From contig JALMLS010000589.1 in assembly GCA_038496445.1 (NCBI GenBank), positions 1-64,000 on the forward strand: a stretch of DNA of 64,000 nucleotides, read 5' to 3'. The stretch comes from Trichosphaerium sp. ATCC 40318 (taxonomy: Eukaryota > Discosea > Flabellinia > Trichosidae). A program made the position numbers and the translations under genes. A model generated the notes under the pieces. That model made no database searches, was not told the DNA's origin, and saw only the letters and a list, made by a program, of their open reading frames with translations. Below, piece after piece: positions 46,971-59,730 of the stretch; the first letter of the stretch is position 1, and the number at the start of each line of letters is the position of its first letter.

Positions 46971-47242
46971 TTCCACTTGAGCTTACACTTCGTATTCTCG
47001 ACTTTGCTGATAATGAATCGATTGTTTGTTTTGGTTACACAAACAGTTCTTATTTTAACTTGTGCTTTGGGTCATTTAGACACGTGTTCGAGCGATATAA
47101 GGCACGTGGGTCTCAGAAACAATATCAGTTCTCATATTTTTTAGAACTCGTTGAAAACGAAGCGCTTACTCAGCAAGTACTACAACGCCAACCAAAATCC
47201 TTGGCGTACGTTGATATATGTCACTATCTAGAGTTAATGTAG
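46971..47242 (+). CDS. F-box exon of an unresolved gene
   Basis: After a strong acceptor (TTTTTTTTAG at about 46959-46968) the sequence reads LPLELTLRILDFADNESIVC and continues with YFNLCFGSFRHVFERYKARG, a good F-box, then VENEALTQQVLQRQPKSLAY. There is no ATG in frame nearby, so a 5' exon is missing from my reading. The frame ends at 47242 but could splice onward. Later open stretches (47290-47640, 47729-48061, 48177-48512) may be exons of the same gene. Confidence 0.55.
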
Positions 47243-47286
47243 ATGTATTGCTGTAGATGTAACATCGTTGTTGTCAAGAGTAAAGC

Positions 47287-48511
47287 ATGTCAGCAGAGTT
47301 AGGAAAAGAAGCAGAAAACAACTACGAACTTCTAAGAACATTGACCAGTCTATGGATAACTATCAGCTACCACGAGTTTTATTTATCGGTAGTACACGCT
47401 CTTATAGTGCAGGTAACATAATAGCATATTGCAACGATTGGTTGAAAAACATCTAACCACTCGTATAGCCACACATCTTTTCTGTTTTAAAGAGAAGGAA
47501 AAACGGGAACTAAAACAGTTTAAGCCTTTTGTTTTGAAGTATGTTGTATACCTAGTGAAGCACATTATTAAGCATATTGACGTTGATTCTCTTGATAAAG
47601 ATCATCAAGTACGTGGTGCAATGAGTGAAGTCCGAAACTGACATCGAGATAGTTAATACTACAGCAGTTGGCGAGTGTTAAAGATGTACATTGTTTGAGA
47701 AAGACGCTAAGTCAATGTTCTGTTCCTTTTGCTGAAATATTATCACATGTACCTTATTTACCCGACATACCAGGATGGGGGGAAGGTATGGTATAGTACG
47801 TCATTGAGTAACTATTTTGAGGTTAACAAGATTAAAAGTTGTATCAAAAACATTGAAAGATTCGCAAGCAAAGGGTTTCAATTGAATAGATTTGATATTT
47901 TTAATATACCTTCAAAGCATTTGTACAATACTAAAAAGTTCAACTCGATAACTTTTAAATATGAAGACTTCAGTGTTGAGTACGTTAAAGATAGAATTTT
48001 TTCAATTAAAAAATTTGGGAGAAAAAGGCGTTTCCTCTACCACACTACGATCATGTATTGATACAGCGTCTTGTGGATCTAAAAGAATATTCATTTGTTA
48101 TTGAAAATATAGTACAACTTCGATAACTTTCCGAGTGAAGTTGTGGTGCCCTTTTTAACTTCTTCTATTTACACTTTTGTTTTTCAGATTCACAGTTCCA
48201 ACACACTACAATAACAAGCTTCTATCGATGTTTGAAAATCCAGATGTTATTATATCTTATAATATAAACATATCAGATTACATGATACCAGATAAACTAC
48301 ATGGTACTAGATTGCATAAACATATACAAGAGTTTAAAGAACTTCGTCAACAATCAGACGAATCGCCCTTTTTGGTTGTATTACATGCACCACGATTCAA
48401 AGAATTGATCAAAGCTTATCCAATCAGTAACTACTTTCCAGACTGTAAAGAAGGTACGAGACAGTTTTCTAATAGTATGAGAGTATTTTTCAAGAAAAGA
48501 ATTAACACGTG
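47287..48511 (+). CDS. Unresolved coding region, several open stretches
   Basis: Three blocks look protein-like but I could not join them with certainty: 47287-47411 (two competing frames, one with LPRVLFIGSTRSYSAG), 47429-47641 (QRLVEKHLTTRIATHLFCFK to the stop after MSEVRN), and 47729-48061 plus 48177-48512, which contain FEVNKIKSCIKNIERFASKG and MFENPDVIISYNINISDYMI. They are lysine- and aromatic-rich with no known motif. Possibly the C-terminal part of the F-box gene just upstream. Confidence 0.35.
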
Positions 48512-48512
48512 A

Positions 48513-49392
48513 TTTGTTAGATGGTATGGACTATGTCCTTCGGTATTTTCGTGGTTTTTTCTCAGATGGAGTACAGTTTTTTTCTTTTTCTTTGTTGCTT
48601 CGTTACTAATGCCCATTCTTTTAGAGCTATATATTCTATTATGTTGAAGGTCAAGAGTATTACTTAATGCGTATTATCAAAAGCATGCTTATCAATAAAA
48701 TACTCAGTGCACTATACTAATAAAAAGGAAAATTTAAGCTTAAAGATGTCATTATTGCTTATGCACTGTAATCGAAAGTGGGGTATCTGTTGATAGGGCT
48801 GTAGCCGATATTGTGGATGGATAGTTGTGCACAGTACACCCGCCTCTAGACACTGTTTAGAAGCGCACTAGACCATTCATAGCTGGATTGAGCACAACGA
48901 TTTGTTTTGAAAAATACGAATGTGCGCACTTACGGCACAATAATAAAAGAATTGAGAGAAGAAAAAAAAAAGAAAGCATGTGACGTGACAGTGTTCAAGT
49001 TGTTTGTGATTTTTAACTACTTTTTACTTTGCAAATTGCGCTAGAATCTTTTAAGGATACAGTCTATAATGTACATTCATGAACTGTAGAAAATAATCCA
49101 TTTTACTGTACGTTATCGGAAAAACGTAACAAGATGTCGTTCAAAAAAGGAAATTTATCGTTTTTATCATGTTAAATCTTGCTTCGCGTTACGTTCGACG
49201 CTTTCATTACAGCTGCTATAGTACGTAATTACTACACTGAAACCGTTGGATTGCGTTAAGCCATTTACATTCGTAACTGCATTCTTACTCTTATCAAACT
49301 ACCATCTCCGTAGAAAACGTGAAAATAGCAACTTTGTGACGCTTTCAAGTAGTTTAATTGAAACTCTGTTGTGAAAACACAATAAACGACAA
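48513..49392. other. Intergenic, 0.9 kb, nothing recognised
   Basis: AT-rich DNA with no frame or RNA motif that I can support. Presumably includes the promoter of the membrane-protein gene. Confidence 0.45.
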
Positions 49393-51618
49393 ATGGTACT
49401 TTATCAATGCTCTCTACTCTGTGGCTGCGTAGGATCAACGAATAAGAGCCAAAGACATGTTCGTAGTAGATTACGAGCAGGATTATTTCGCGCAGCAGTC
49501 GGTACGTATTTCTACGAAGATACGGCCTCTGTAGGGTGTTTTCTACAAAAACAGACTTTTAATATGTCTGTACAGGCATTTTGAGCGCTTTGTCGTTTAT
49601 GTACTTTTTTGTGCTTATAAACATCGCATTACATGAATCCGGGGAGTTTAAACACCGTGTGAACACAATACGAGCAGTTATAAATTTGAGCGAATCAATA
49701 GGCGAAGAACGAGGTAGATCATTGATCTACGCCGCTGGTGGTTTTAACCAAACTGATTTGGATGTTTTACGTAAGTATTCCGTGGCGTGGTTTCTCATAA
49801 ACTCACCAATCAACTTCTAGTTTTTGCCTTTTTTTGTGTTTTGACAGTTTTTTTTCAGTTCAGGCTAGAGCTGCTGTTGATGATAGAACACGTATTTTGC
49901 ATGAACGATATGATCGTGGTGAGAACTACGAATCCTTGGATCTTAGTATTGGATACTTGGAGACGTTTTCTGTAATAAGACAAAGAGTACGTGTTCAAAA
50001 ATTTGTTTTAAACCAAGTTCATCTCAACTACATTTGTTTCTCATAAAACTACATTCTTCTTTTCAAGTGCAACAAGAAAAGAATTACTTTGTGAGTGCAT
50101 TTCTTTGTTCAACACACATGGTACAGTGTAAGCAAAGGACATGCACATGTGCAAAAAGTTAAATTACTAGAAAGTGTTACATTTTTTGGAGTTTTGTTTT
50201 TGCATTACATTGCTGTTGTTGTCGTTACATTCCAAGTTTTTTTAAATTGAAACTGCTTACCTATTTACATCAAGATTGATAGCACAAATGTAACAGAAAT
50301 GATATTTTTAATTATTATACTGAGTCAACAAGACAATTTCAAATATTCACTTTGAAACAAAGTTTTACTGATTTTAAAGATATTACACGTGTTCTTAATG
50401 CAGTTGTTCGTGAAGGCATTGTACGTAGATAAATGACCTCAATTATGTTGATTAATATATTATTAAGCTCTTGGAAGCGCATGGTAGAGTACGAGGTGCT
50501 CTTGGAAGCGTATTTGCTCGAGGTAACAACAAAATAAAATTCTGAAAGGCTTGTAAATAACATTTCACTTTTAGGCTATTTCATCGACCCTACAGAAATA
50601 CTTAACATCAGAAGTGCAAATATTGGCCGTCAAACTGCCTTGGAAGAGCTTACTATATTATTAGAAAATGATGACTTAGTAATATTCAACGCTGCAGTGG
50701 TAATCTAAGCTTCTCTTTTTTTCAACCAAGTATCTTCTTGCTTATACTTTTAAATAGAACTCGCCTCAAGTCCTAGAAGCTCTCAGCCATCTTCAAGTAG
50801 CACAAGGAATTGCTACTATTGTACGGGGTTTTTTAAAGCTACTGTTACATGAAAGCTTATTTTGGATTACCACCAGGCTCCTTTTCAGTTTTCTCCAACA
50901 AACAAGATACCTTTTTCATCTTCAGACTGGTTTGGTAACTATACACTTATTTTAACTGGCTTGAAAGAAGTTAGAAATCATCTATTGTACGTACAAGAGA
51001 TACATCAACGTAAAAATGAAGCTTATAGTATTTGTAGTGAGAAGCTTCAACAACGAAAAGACCATCGCTTAGCGATCATTATAACAGAGTTTTCAATTGC
51101 TTTAATAGCATTAATCCTAGAGATTACAGCTTGTGCAACGCTTATAATGCTTGCATGGCCTGTATTGAGCCTCTTCTGGACCATGGAAGGAAAAGCCAGG
51201 AAGTGCGTGCGGTTTTTCTTTACCAGCCACCTTCGTGGCGTAATTAACACGTTTTTCCTTCTTTAGACTCAGCTCCAGAAATTCAACATTGACTAAAACT
51301 CAAAGTGCTACACTACAAGGAACTAGTGACGATGAAAGAGAGCCTGTTGGCAAACACAACAGCCTTTTACTTGATAATTCAAGTAAGTCACTTGCGTCCA
51401 TTCTATTTTTAACTTCGTTTACCTCAGGTATATCTGATCCTACAGAAGAATCTTCGTCTGAAGAACCTCTACGCAATGAAGAAGAGTCTAGGTACTCTAT
51501 GAAAACTGAAGTTAAGCATGATGTAGAACAACCAAAACCAAAAAGAAAAAAAAGAAGAAAATCAAGAAAAAAGAAGAGAAAAGGGCCTTCTGCTGAAGTT
51601 GCTTCCATAAACGAATAG
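49393..51618 (+). CDS. Membrane protein with long basic tail, 11 exons, 479 aa, unknown family
   Basis: Eleven exons join in frame. Domains in order: a first hydrophobic segment at about 37-55 (ILSALSFMYFFVLINIAL); a helical, charged central region (GEFKHRVNTIRAVINLSESI, RILHERYDRGENYESLDLSI, VLNAVVREGIKLLEAHG-like, IGRQTALEELTILLENDDLV); a helical stretch with RKNEAYSICSEKLQQRKDHR; a second hydrophobic stretch at about 355-385 (LAIIITEFSIALIALILEIT) just after it; and a cytosolic-type tail that is first acidic/serine-rich (DPTEESSSEEPLRNEEES) and then strongly basic (KPKRKKRRKSRKKKRKG). The second hydrophobic block faintly recalls the C-terminus of DUF155/RMND1-type proteins, but the rest does not match, so I leave it unnamed. 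Confidence 0.7.
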
Positions 51619-51928
51619 AGCAACAACGCCTTGTATATTTACTTGCATAATAGCAATAAAATGCAATAGTTTGCGGTGTATCTTTCATATCTCAATCACG
51701 TGTGATTTATTCCATGGTAGCCTCAACCTTCGAACCTGAGCGATTTTACTAATAAATATGTTGTTATGGAGATTCACGGCGCGTAACAGCGTAATATTCG
51801 GTACAACGAGTTCGTTTATTCTTCGGGACTGGTGTACCTACAGGGGGAATACTACAAGAATAGTTCACTTGTCGCATCATACATGTGATTTTACGATAAA
51901 AACGGCCGGTGTTTTTTATTTTTGACAG

Positions 51929-53401
51929 CGTATAGGCGTCTACGATGAACCGTTACATCAGTACAAAGGATTGTTTCTACCTTGCAGTATTGTGGTTCGT
52001 TTATTTTCCATTAAAACAATTTTTTGACCCATTTTGACCCAAGCTGTGAAGCATTCTTTAAGAATTTAGAAAAGAACGAAAGCCGCTCGCGAAAAGACCT
52101 GTCAGATGTCTCAAACACTTTTAGAATTATTTCTTACACTATGTCTACCAAATAGAACCTTCTCAAAGAGATGCAAAGTACGTACTTTGGATGAAATATT
52201 TGCATTATTTTTTTATCACGTGGGTCGAAACGGTTTCTTATATTACAAAAGGTTTTCTTCAAAGGAGATAAAATGGTTATGGGGTGGTTAGTTTACTTGA
52301 GTAAAAAAAGCACAAAATTACTTCTTGCTCGCGGTAAAGGCGTTGAATCAACACTACGCAATGCATATGACTTTGGTATAAGATCTACAATACCTGTAAG
52401 TCAGTTTAAACCGTAAAAAAACCCAAAAAAATATCAACACTCGTTGACAATTATTTGCAGTTTTCTCTTTTATTTTTTTGTAGTTTTTGGTTTTTCTTGC
52501 CACGTCGTGAAGTTTACTTATTTTTTTTCTTTTAGAGAGTTAGAAGGCAGTTTACAAAGCGTCTTATTGGTGGTAAAATGTTAAATGAGTTTGTATTTTT
52601 TCATCCGCTAGGACCACCAAATATGACACAAGAGTTTGATCCTTCAGAATTTAAACGTGTAGGACACTTTAAAGTAAAAGGCACGTGACACAAGAACAAT
52701 CTAAACTCAAAAAAAAGGAAAAAAAATCAAAAAAAAAGCACTTTGCGTTCAGTTTGTTCGCGGGTTTTTAGTTATTCCCCTCAGTTCTTATTCTTATTGT
52801 TTTATATAGGGTTTCTAAGCGTTAAAGAGGTTCCAAACGATACCCCAAAAGAAAAACAAACGCGGTTCGTACAACCTGACCAACAACAAAGGAAACAAAT
52901 CGACTGTTCTAATAATACATACCCTTCACCTGCTTCATTCCAATGGGACGACGAGCAAACATTTGATCAAACTGTGAGCGAATCATTCCGAAGTGATTCA
53001 AGACCGCCTCAAATGAGTTCATACGATATAGATATTAATGAAAGCGAATATACACAAGAATGGACAGAAGAGCTACCTGAAGATATTTCAAGTATTCTTC
53101 AACATTCACAAAAAAATTCAACATTACAACCGAATCACGTTGACTCTATCCAAATACGCCAAGACCACAGATGGTATCTCTAGTACAACAACAACAACAA
53201 CAACAACGACATCAACAAATTCAACAACATCAACAACACCAAAGGCAACAAGTTCAACAGCAGCAACAACAATTAAGTTCTATGTCTTTGGCAGAGCGTG
53301 TTGCTTTTCTAGAATCGTTTTGTTGTCAACTACAACGCGAGAAAGAAGTATTAAAAGGAGACGTTGATTTTTTAATGACAATGTATTCTGGTAGCGTATA
53401 A
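51929..53401 (+). CDS. Polyglutamine protein with C-terminal coiled coil, structure partly unresolved
   Basis: Exon-like blocks: 51929-51991 (VYDEPLHQYKGLFLPCSI), 52106-52177 (MSQTLLELFLTLCLPNRTFS), about 52263-52396 (KLLLARGKGVESTLRNAYDF), 52540-52685 (FTKRLIGGKMLNEFVFFHPL), then 52810-53170 (VPNDTPKEKQTRFVQPDQQQ ... EDISSILQHSQ). The end, 53171-53401, has a glutamine/histidine tract of about 40 residues encoded mostly by CAA and then LAERVAFLESFCCQLQREKE, a coiled coil. A +1 frame change separates the last two blocks near 53160 and no normal-sized intron explains it. The start is uncertain; a 56-codon ATG frame at about 51760 may be exon 1. No family recognised. Confidence 0.5.
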
Positions 53402-53868
53402 AGCAAGAACTTGAAACTTTTAAAAACCCAGAAACAAAGCGACGTGAAGAGAAAGAGATGAGACAAAAAAAAACTTGAACTCGGAGATTACCCGAACATC
53501 TCAATCTCTTCTATCCAAAACCCCGAAAGGCCTTTCGCGCCAACGATGTATATTATTAACCCCTAAATTATTATGAAAATAAAATATAACTCCAATATGT
53601 CATGTTGTTTATTGTTTGGAAGAGTAGCATGCAGTGATGGCCCTTTTGTTCCAAAGAAAATTATTGAAAAAATTTATTTCCTGTCGTTCGCGTTATTGCC
53701 TTAGTCTTACGGAAGCTCAGTGAAACTTTGCTACAACGTGATATCCCTCAAAGCTTTCGTCTTTCGTTCTGGACTAGCCAACCTTTTTGAGAAACTTTAC
53801 AATAGTGGCCAACACTTGATTTACCAAAAGAAGCAACAACAAAATAAGTATGAAAGCAGAAAGTTTAT
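53402..53868. other. Intergenic between polyQ gene and saposin-like gene
   Basis: Nothing recognised. A plus-strand 66-codon frame (53720-53920) overlaps the 3' exon of the minus-strand gene and is best read as its shadow. Confidence 0.4.
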
Positions 53869-55209
53869 TTATGCTGTGATAGTAAGAGTGTTTTCGCATT
53901 TAGCAAGCTCGAAAGAATGAGCATGTGGGCTATCACATTGACCTTCGCAGATTCTGACTTGTGTTGTGTACTCACCAGGAATGAAAGGATAGAACTAAGT
54001 GAAGAAGTTAGTGAATACCTTTTTTTTCATTTCTTTTTTTTCAGAACGTACTTGTTGAGGCTTCAAGGAAAACTTCTCTGTTACAGTGTACTTTGCTGGG
54101 CTCTGTTGTACAGCATATCCACCACCACCTGTACAACGTGTATTAGTTATGAAAGCCAAAAAAGTTAAAACATGTGAAAGAAAAAAAACACTTGCCTGCT
54201 GGAAGACCGTCTTTTGGGATTATAGCGAATTGAATCTCTGTAGTTCCAGTGGTATTGAGAACTTGGTAATCACCGCTAAGAGTGACAGTGCCACCTAGAA
54301 GGAAAAGTTTGTAAGAAGAAAAACTCAAACAAAATCTTAGATGTCCAGATTTGTGGTGCTACATACCTCTTCTTACTGTTTTTGGTTCAACTGGGCAAGA
54401 AATGAACTTAGCCGCTGCGGTATCTGAGAAAGGACATACACTGATATCTTCACATACAATAACAGGTTCAGGATCGACGCTAGCGTAAAAGTAAGCGAGA
54501 GGTACAGAAAACAAGCAGTCACGTTTTTCTAAACGACAAAAAAAAGGCAAAAAAGTCCAAAGCCAACGCACTCGTCTACAGCCTTCATGAAAGCTTCAAT
54601 GCCTACGTAAGCACAGAGCAAGTCGCATACTGCAGCTTCAAGTGAGTTATTCAATTGACCGCACAAGTCATCACATGATCCAATAACACCTCCATCTAGT
54701 AAAAAGAATAAGAACCAATTTTTTTACTATCTGCTAACGGTTTTTTTTGCCATTGAACTATCGGTACACAAAAAAAAAAGAGCAACGTAAACTTCAGAAA
54801 CAAGCGCCGCACAAGCCTTGGAGTTGTACAACACCAAGCCTTACAAGCGTGAGCTCACAATAAAGCGAAAAACTTGTCGTTTTGAAACACGTCACGTGAC
54901 AAAAAGGTTTTGGCTTGGGTGTTACGTACTAGCGATAATGTCCAAGATTTCATCAATAGACTGACCAATAAGAGACAACTAAAGCCGTTTTTAGTTAAAA
55001 TTTCGTTAGCGGTTAAATTTGAACGCAGTCAGAGCGTTGACGGCAAAAAAAAACTACTACGATGAAGTTTGTTTATGGAAGATACTTACACAAGTTTGGC
55101 AGTAGGCGTACTCAGCCAGCGGTTGTCTTTGCTTGTTTATGCTGATATTGCTGGCACATACAGCAAGTACGAACGTTAATACAACGATAACAGAGAGAGT
55201 TAACTTCAT
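53869..55209 (-). CDS. Secreted saposin-like (countin-type) protein, seven exons, 235 aa
   Basis: Signal peptide MKLTLSVIVVLTFVLAVCAS. A saposin-type region of about 75 residues follows with spaced cysteines: YCQTC, GSCDDLCGQ, AVCDLLCAYVG. After it come CEDISVCPFSD, FISCPVEPKTVRRGGTVTL, a beta-rich stretch (GDYQVLNTTGTTEIQFAIIP) and a C-terminal part with RICEGQCDSPHAHSFELAKC. The plan (saposin-like N-half, cysteine-rich C-half) is that of Dictyostelium countin-type secreted factors and of lipid-binding saposins. Exons (high to low): 55090-55209, 54930-54978, 54572-54695, 54367-54479, 54196-54294, 54052-54128, 53869-53994. The intron after 54196 appears to use a GC donor (GCAAGTG). Confidence 0.8.
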
Positions 55210-55731
55210 CTTAGGATACCGATACAAAAAGTGAATTATTAATGACTCACAAGAACACATATCCCTAACTTAATGCTGTGTCATAAATGTGTTGTCTCAG
55301 GATTACCTCCTTTCAGTGTGAAAATAGGTGGAGATGATAGTATACCAGTTCACGTGGATATTCATACAGGATAGTAATATTTCTGAGCACGTGATTATTT
55401 TACTTACAGCTTCGTATGCATAGCTACCTGCAACTAAACTACCCACTGTACATACGCTGTGTTGTTAGACTTCATACTCAGAGTGCTTTTTTTTCTTTTT
55501 TTCGAGCATACTTAGAGCGCTTGGTAGTTTGTTCCATTATTCACATGCTGTAAATTCAACTAATGTCGAAGGTACCGCCACACTCCAGAGTGAGTGAGTT
55601 AATACGTTTTGTATAGCGTAGTGGTTAGTACGCGATACTAAGCAACATAGAGATGATCCAATACACTTGACAAGTCGGAAACTGTCGTTTGGTTTAATTA
55701 TTTTTACAGCGATTTAGTTATTCGGTTACCT
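55210..55731. other. Intergenic, possible small exon
   Basis: Two CACGTG sites (about 55352 and 55389). On the minus strand at about 55406-55440 a short exon-like stretch (GSLVAGSYAYEA, then GTAAGT) is visible but has no clear partners. Otherwise nothing recognised. Confidence 0.35.
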
Positions 55732-58700
55732 TTAAACTAAAGGCGTTGTTTCATTTCCATTCTTCTTGGCCAACTTCTTTGCTTTTTCTTCGTTATATAT
55801 ACTCTCAGGTACTTGTACTGTATCAGCATCTACACTAACAGTTGTATGTTGCTGCCCAACACGTTGTTCTCCCTGAAAGCGAAAAAACACATTAGAATAA
55901 GAGTGTTTTGTTTTGATGATTCCTTGTGAGGAACAAATATGGTTTGATGTTAAAATTACTTACTTTATATGTGTAACGACCTTGAGGATACAAAAAGAAG
56001 AATCTTGTTATAATCAAATCTTCATCCCTTACCTAAATAACATGGTAAGTCAAGTTTAACTTTTTTTTACAAAATCGAAGATGGGCTCATTCGAGAACAT
56101 ACAACGTAAATACTGCCATTACTAGCTGTTTTTATAGATCCCATACGACCCATAGAACGTTCATCAATAACCTCCACCATTGCTATACAAGCTATATTCG
56201 TAGAAATTTCAGATTTATCCCAACCTAAATAAAAGAAAAATCAATGAAAAACCTCCGACCAAAGACATGAACTACTGTTGATTTATAGCCATTAATATAT
56301 ACCTGGTCCAGGAGATACATATCCGAAAGAAGTACTAGAATGCTTAGCCAAGTAAATACCTGGACCATAAGCAGCACCAGCAGACATTTTTTTAGTATTT
56401 GAGTAATTTTTCAAACCAACTCTGAATATCGCATGCCAGTTTCCAATAAACGACCCATGGAATGCTATCAAAAATATTAATTAATACTCTCTTATGCCAA
56501 CTCTTAATTTAGATACAAACTAAACATAAAAATCCGATTTTTTGATCTGTAAACGTACCATAAAATGAACCTTTCTTCGCTCTTTTCTTTCGAAAGCGTA
56601 ACTACAAACAAAAAAAATGTTAAACAACGTTTTTGTTGATTTTGCACGTGTGTGTCTCATCACGAACATATGTCTACCCACTAACCTCTTTCTTTGGATT
56701 ATCTGAAACCATCACAAACTGAAACGGTGTCTTCATGGCAGGTATTTGCTAAACAGTAAAGATGAGTTTAAAGTGAACATCAAGTGGTAAACAAACCTGA
56801 GCATCTGGAATTGGTGCCAAATGTGCGCGATTACTCATCAGTATCCACCTTAGCAGTGGATAGCATAAAGCGTCCTTATTTGCAAGCATTTGTATTAACT
56901 GATTTTCAGTCTGGCAATTTGCCATATTGGGTACAGAAGGTATCTTTGATAAAACAGTACTCTAAAAAAAACCCGGATATGAATCAGTAAAATGTTGCCT
57001 TCATTATTCAAACATGACTTTGACGCACAACTCTTTGTTTATCCTTTGTTTTTGGATCTACCATAAAAGTATGCTCTTTCTCCTCAAAAGCATCATCGCC
57101 TGTTTTGATTTTTTCAAAAGCACGCACATTCTAAATAAAAAAGAAATAATAAGAAAATAATAAGAACGGAAGCAAACAACATAAAGTAAAGCACTTAAAG
57201 ACTTTTCAAAGTTATGAGTACATAAATAACCCTAATGGGTCCTAAATAAAAGAAAACAAAGCAAAAGCGCAAAAATGTCAGAAGTGTCAAATGTCAAAAA
57301 CTGCAATGTGTCAAGAAAAAAATTAAAAACGCAATGTCGTACTTCAGGGTAAGGCTCAAATACATCAACATTATTACGTCGTGGATTTTTAACACAACAA
57401 CTTGTGATACTTATAAGTAAATCTACTACAAGTCCTCTATGCTTTATATCCGCCAAAAGATTAAACCCAAGACCATACTCATCAAAACTGTAAAAAGGTA
57501 AGGCTTGCAAAAAACAAAGTTTGTTTGTTACCTATGATTACATAACGCTTTAGAACATACAGCAGGTTTTACACCACGGTATCCTAGAGGTGTATCGCAT
57601 ATAATACAATTATAAGAGCATGTTTCTAATCGTTTTTGTGTATACTCGATAACGTTGAGAAGAAAGTTCGAACCTTCTGAACATAAAATAATTAGCTTGG
57701 TTTTCTTCATTAATCAAGCAGGCGACAACATCAGTTGTCGCTATAACAAATATGCCTGGATTTTACACCTTTTGTAAGGGTGGTTTTGAGTACCCATTAC
57801 TTTACCGTAGATAAATATTGCACATACCAAAGAAGTTCTCATAACGCTTCCAAGCAGCGGCTTTTGTAGGGGAGCTGTGACGTCTATTTGCTTTAGAACT
57901 TTTGCCCTAAATATTGGGATCAGCAACATGCATGCGTACGCCTATGACTGCTTTAAAAGTATTAATATAACAAACCTTTCTTTTCTTTGAAAATAAAGAA
58001 CCACTCCTTTTACGTGTCATTTTTTTCCCTCCACTCTTCTTAGATGATTTACGACGTTTTGACTTTGATGGTGATGATGAAGACTTTTGAGGCTCTATAA
58101 CTTTAGGACTATCTGGCGCAGGTATGGGAGAATTCTTTTTCTTGCGTTCCAGTTGTATCTAATACACTTATAAGGGTAACTCGAAAAGAGATAAAATAAA
58201 CAATTAACTGATTAAGTAAGCAAAGAAAAACTTTTGGCTTATTTTCTTCTTACTTTTTCTGTGTTATCACCCCGCCTGTAGTATGTAATCCAACTCTTTC
58301 GAAGGGCGTCCTTTATCCTATTCTCCAAAAACCACCTAAGCAACTCATGTTAAACAAAAGAGTTGAATAAACTATTAAATTCTTAACCTTAAACCAAAGT
58401 CTCTTGCTCCACGTATTTTCATACCATCCAAAGAAGTTACATCTGTTTGGCATATGTATAAACTAGGTGGCTATACATAGTTAATTACTCATATCAAAGT
58501 AAGGGGTGAATCATTGGCATAGTATAGCTTCACATAACTTACTTCTTCCACATCATTTAAATACCTGCCCAAAAGTTAGATAAAAAAAGATGGAAAACCA
58601 GTTTTCTGACGTACTTCCATGAGAATGTTAGTTGTACAATTATAGGCATTTTATTAGATATACCCCAAGCACTAGCTGTCCATTTATTGATCCAAGCTAA

Positions 58701-59730
58701 ACATAGATGTGAATATAAGAGAGGAAAAAAAACAAAGAAAAAAGCATCGCATTTTTTGACACGTGTCAAAGAGCTAATCTAACAGTAACGTACATGTATC
58801 TACAGACAAACGAATAACCAGTTGTCCGCCAGTGTCTTCAAAGAACCCACAAATAGGATGAGACTTTTTAACCTCAGTTAAATGAGTATTAAGCGTTTCT
58901 CGTATTATTTTGGAATGTTTCTTGTTTTTCTTATCTGGAGCCATAGCTAAATCGATTATAAGCATATGTACGTAATCCTCACGTATTAAAAAAGCGTATG
59001 AGACGATTAACAACGCCAAAAGAGGTAATTTGATTTCGAACCTGGCGAAACGTTTTCTGAAATGATAGAATTATCGTTTAAAGCGCCACTGACATACCTG
59101 GTTTCTCTCCGCGCTTGAGAAAACGAAAGTCTTCAAGACTCTTGTTAAACTGATCTAATTCTTCTTCTAGCTCCGCATCACGCTCTTTCGTACGCTGGTC
59201 GGAGCAATACTCTTATTTAGAGAGTTAGAAATTAGATTCAAGCCTAATAATGAACGTACCAAACACAACTTTATCAAAAGCCTGCTTTATAGTACCAGGA
59301 GGTAATATTTTTATGTCTGAGGAGAATTGAAGACGATCGACAGGTGTAAGTAGAGTAAATTCGCCTAACGCCCTGTTATTTGTGTCTATGGGTTTTCAAT
59401 ATGTTTTACCTTTTGGGTACTCATCTGGGACAACTAGTACAAGCGTATCAGAGAAAATTAAATCGTGTAAAACTCGAAATACACATTACCTAACGCTACG
59501 ACTTCCTTATTACCATCTTTTAGGTGTAGAGAGAACGATACCGTTATATCACCATCGAAAGACACATCTAACTTGAATAAGATATATATCGTATACTTGA
59601 CGCGATATTACAGCGTAGCACCGCCAGAAAAAATTATTTAGAGAACTGTACCTGTTATTTTTGAATCATCCGCAGAATAAGCTTTCTTTGCTTCTTCAAT
59701 GTCTTTCTGTATTGTAGTAGCGCGAGACAT
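55732..59730 (-). CDS. PARP6/8-type mono-ADP-ribosyltransferase, many exons
   Basis: Transfers ADP-ribose from NAD+ to proteins. The start ATG is at 59730 (MSRATTIQKDIEEAKKAYSA). The N-terminal third has strand-rich segments (DVSFDGDITVSFSLHLKDGN, SDTLVLVVPDEYPKG) like a UBC/RWD domain and then a coiled coil (EEELDQFNKSLEDF). A lysine/serine-rich linker follows (PQKSSSSPSKSKRRKSSKKS). Near 57530-57700 lies the cysteine cluster typical of PARP6/8, CSYNCIICDTPLGYRGVKPA with VCSKALCNH. The PARP catalytic core comes next: FHGSFIGNWHAIFRVGLKN with the NAD-binding His, AAYGPGIYLAKHSSTSFGYV with the Tyr, and GRYTYKGEQRVGQQ-like end strands. The third triad residue is not Glu-evident, as expected for mono-ADP-ribosylating members. 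About 20 introns; I did not fix every border. Confidence 0.85.

Noticed and set aside
53720-53920. 66-codon plus-strand frame
   Set aside because: It overlaps the last exon of the minus-strand saposin-like gene and has no features of its own.
55605-55640. tRNA-like box A (GTATAGCGTAGTGGTTAGTACGC)
   Set aside because: The D-arm-like sequence is striking, but there is no matching anticodon arm, T-loop (GTTCRA) or acceptor pairing downstream within 60 bases, so I do not call a tRNA.
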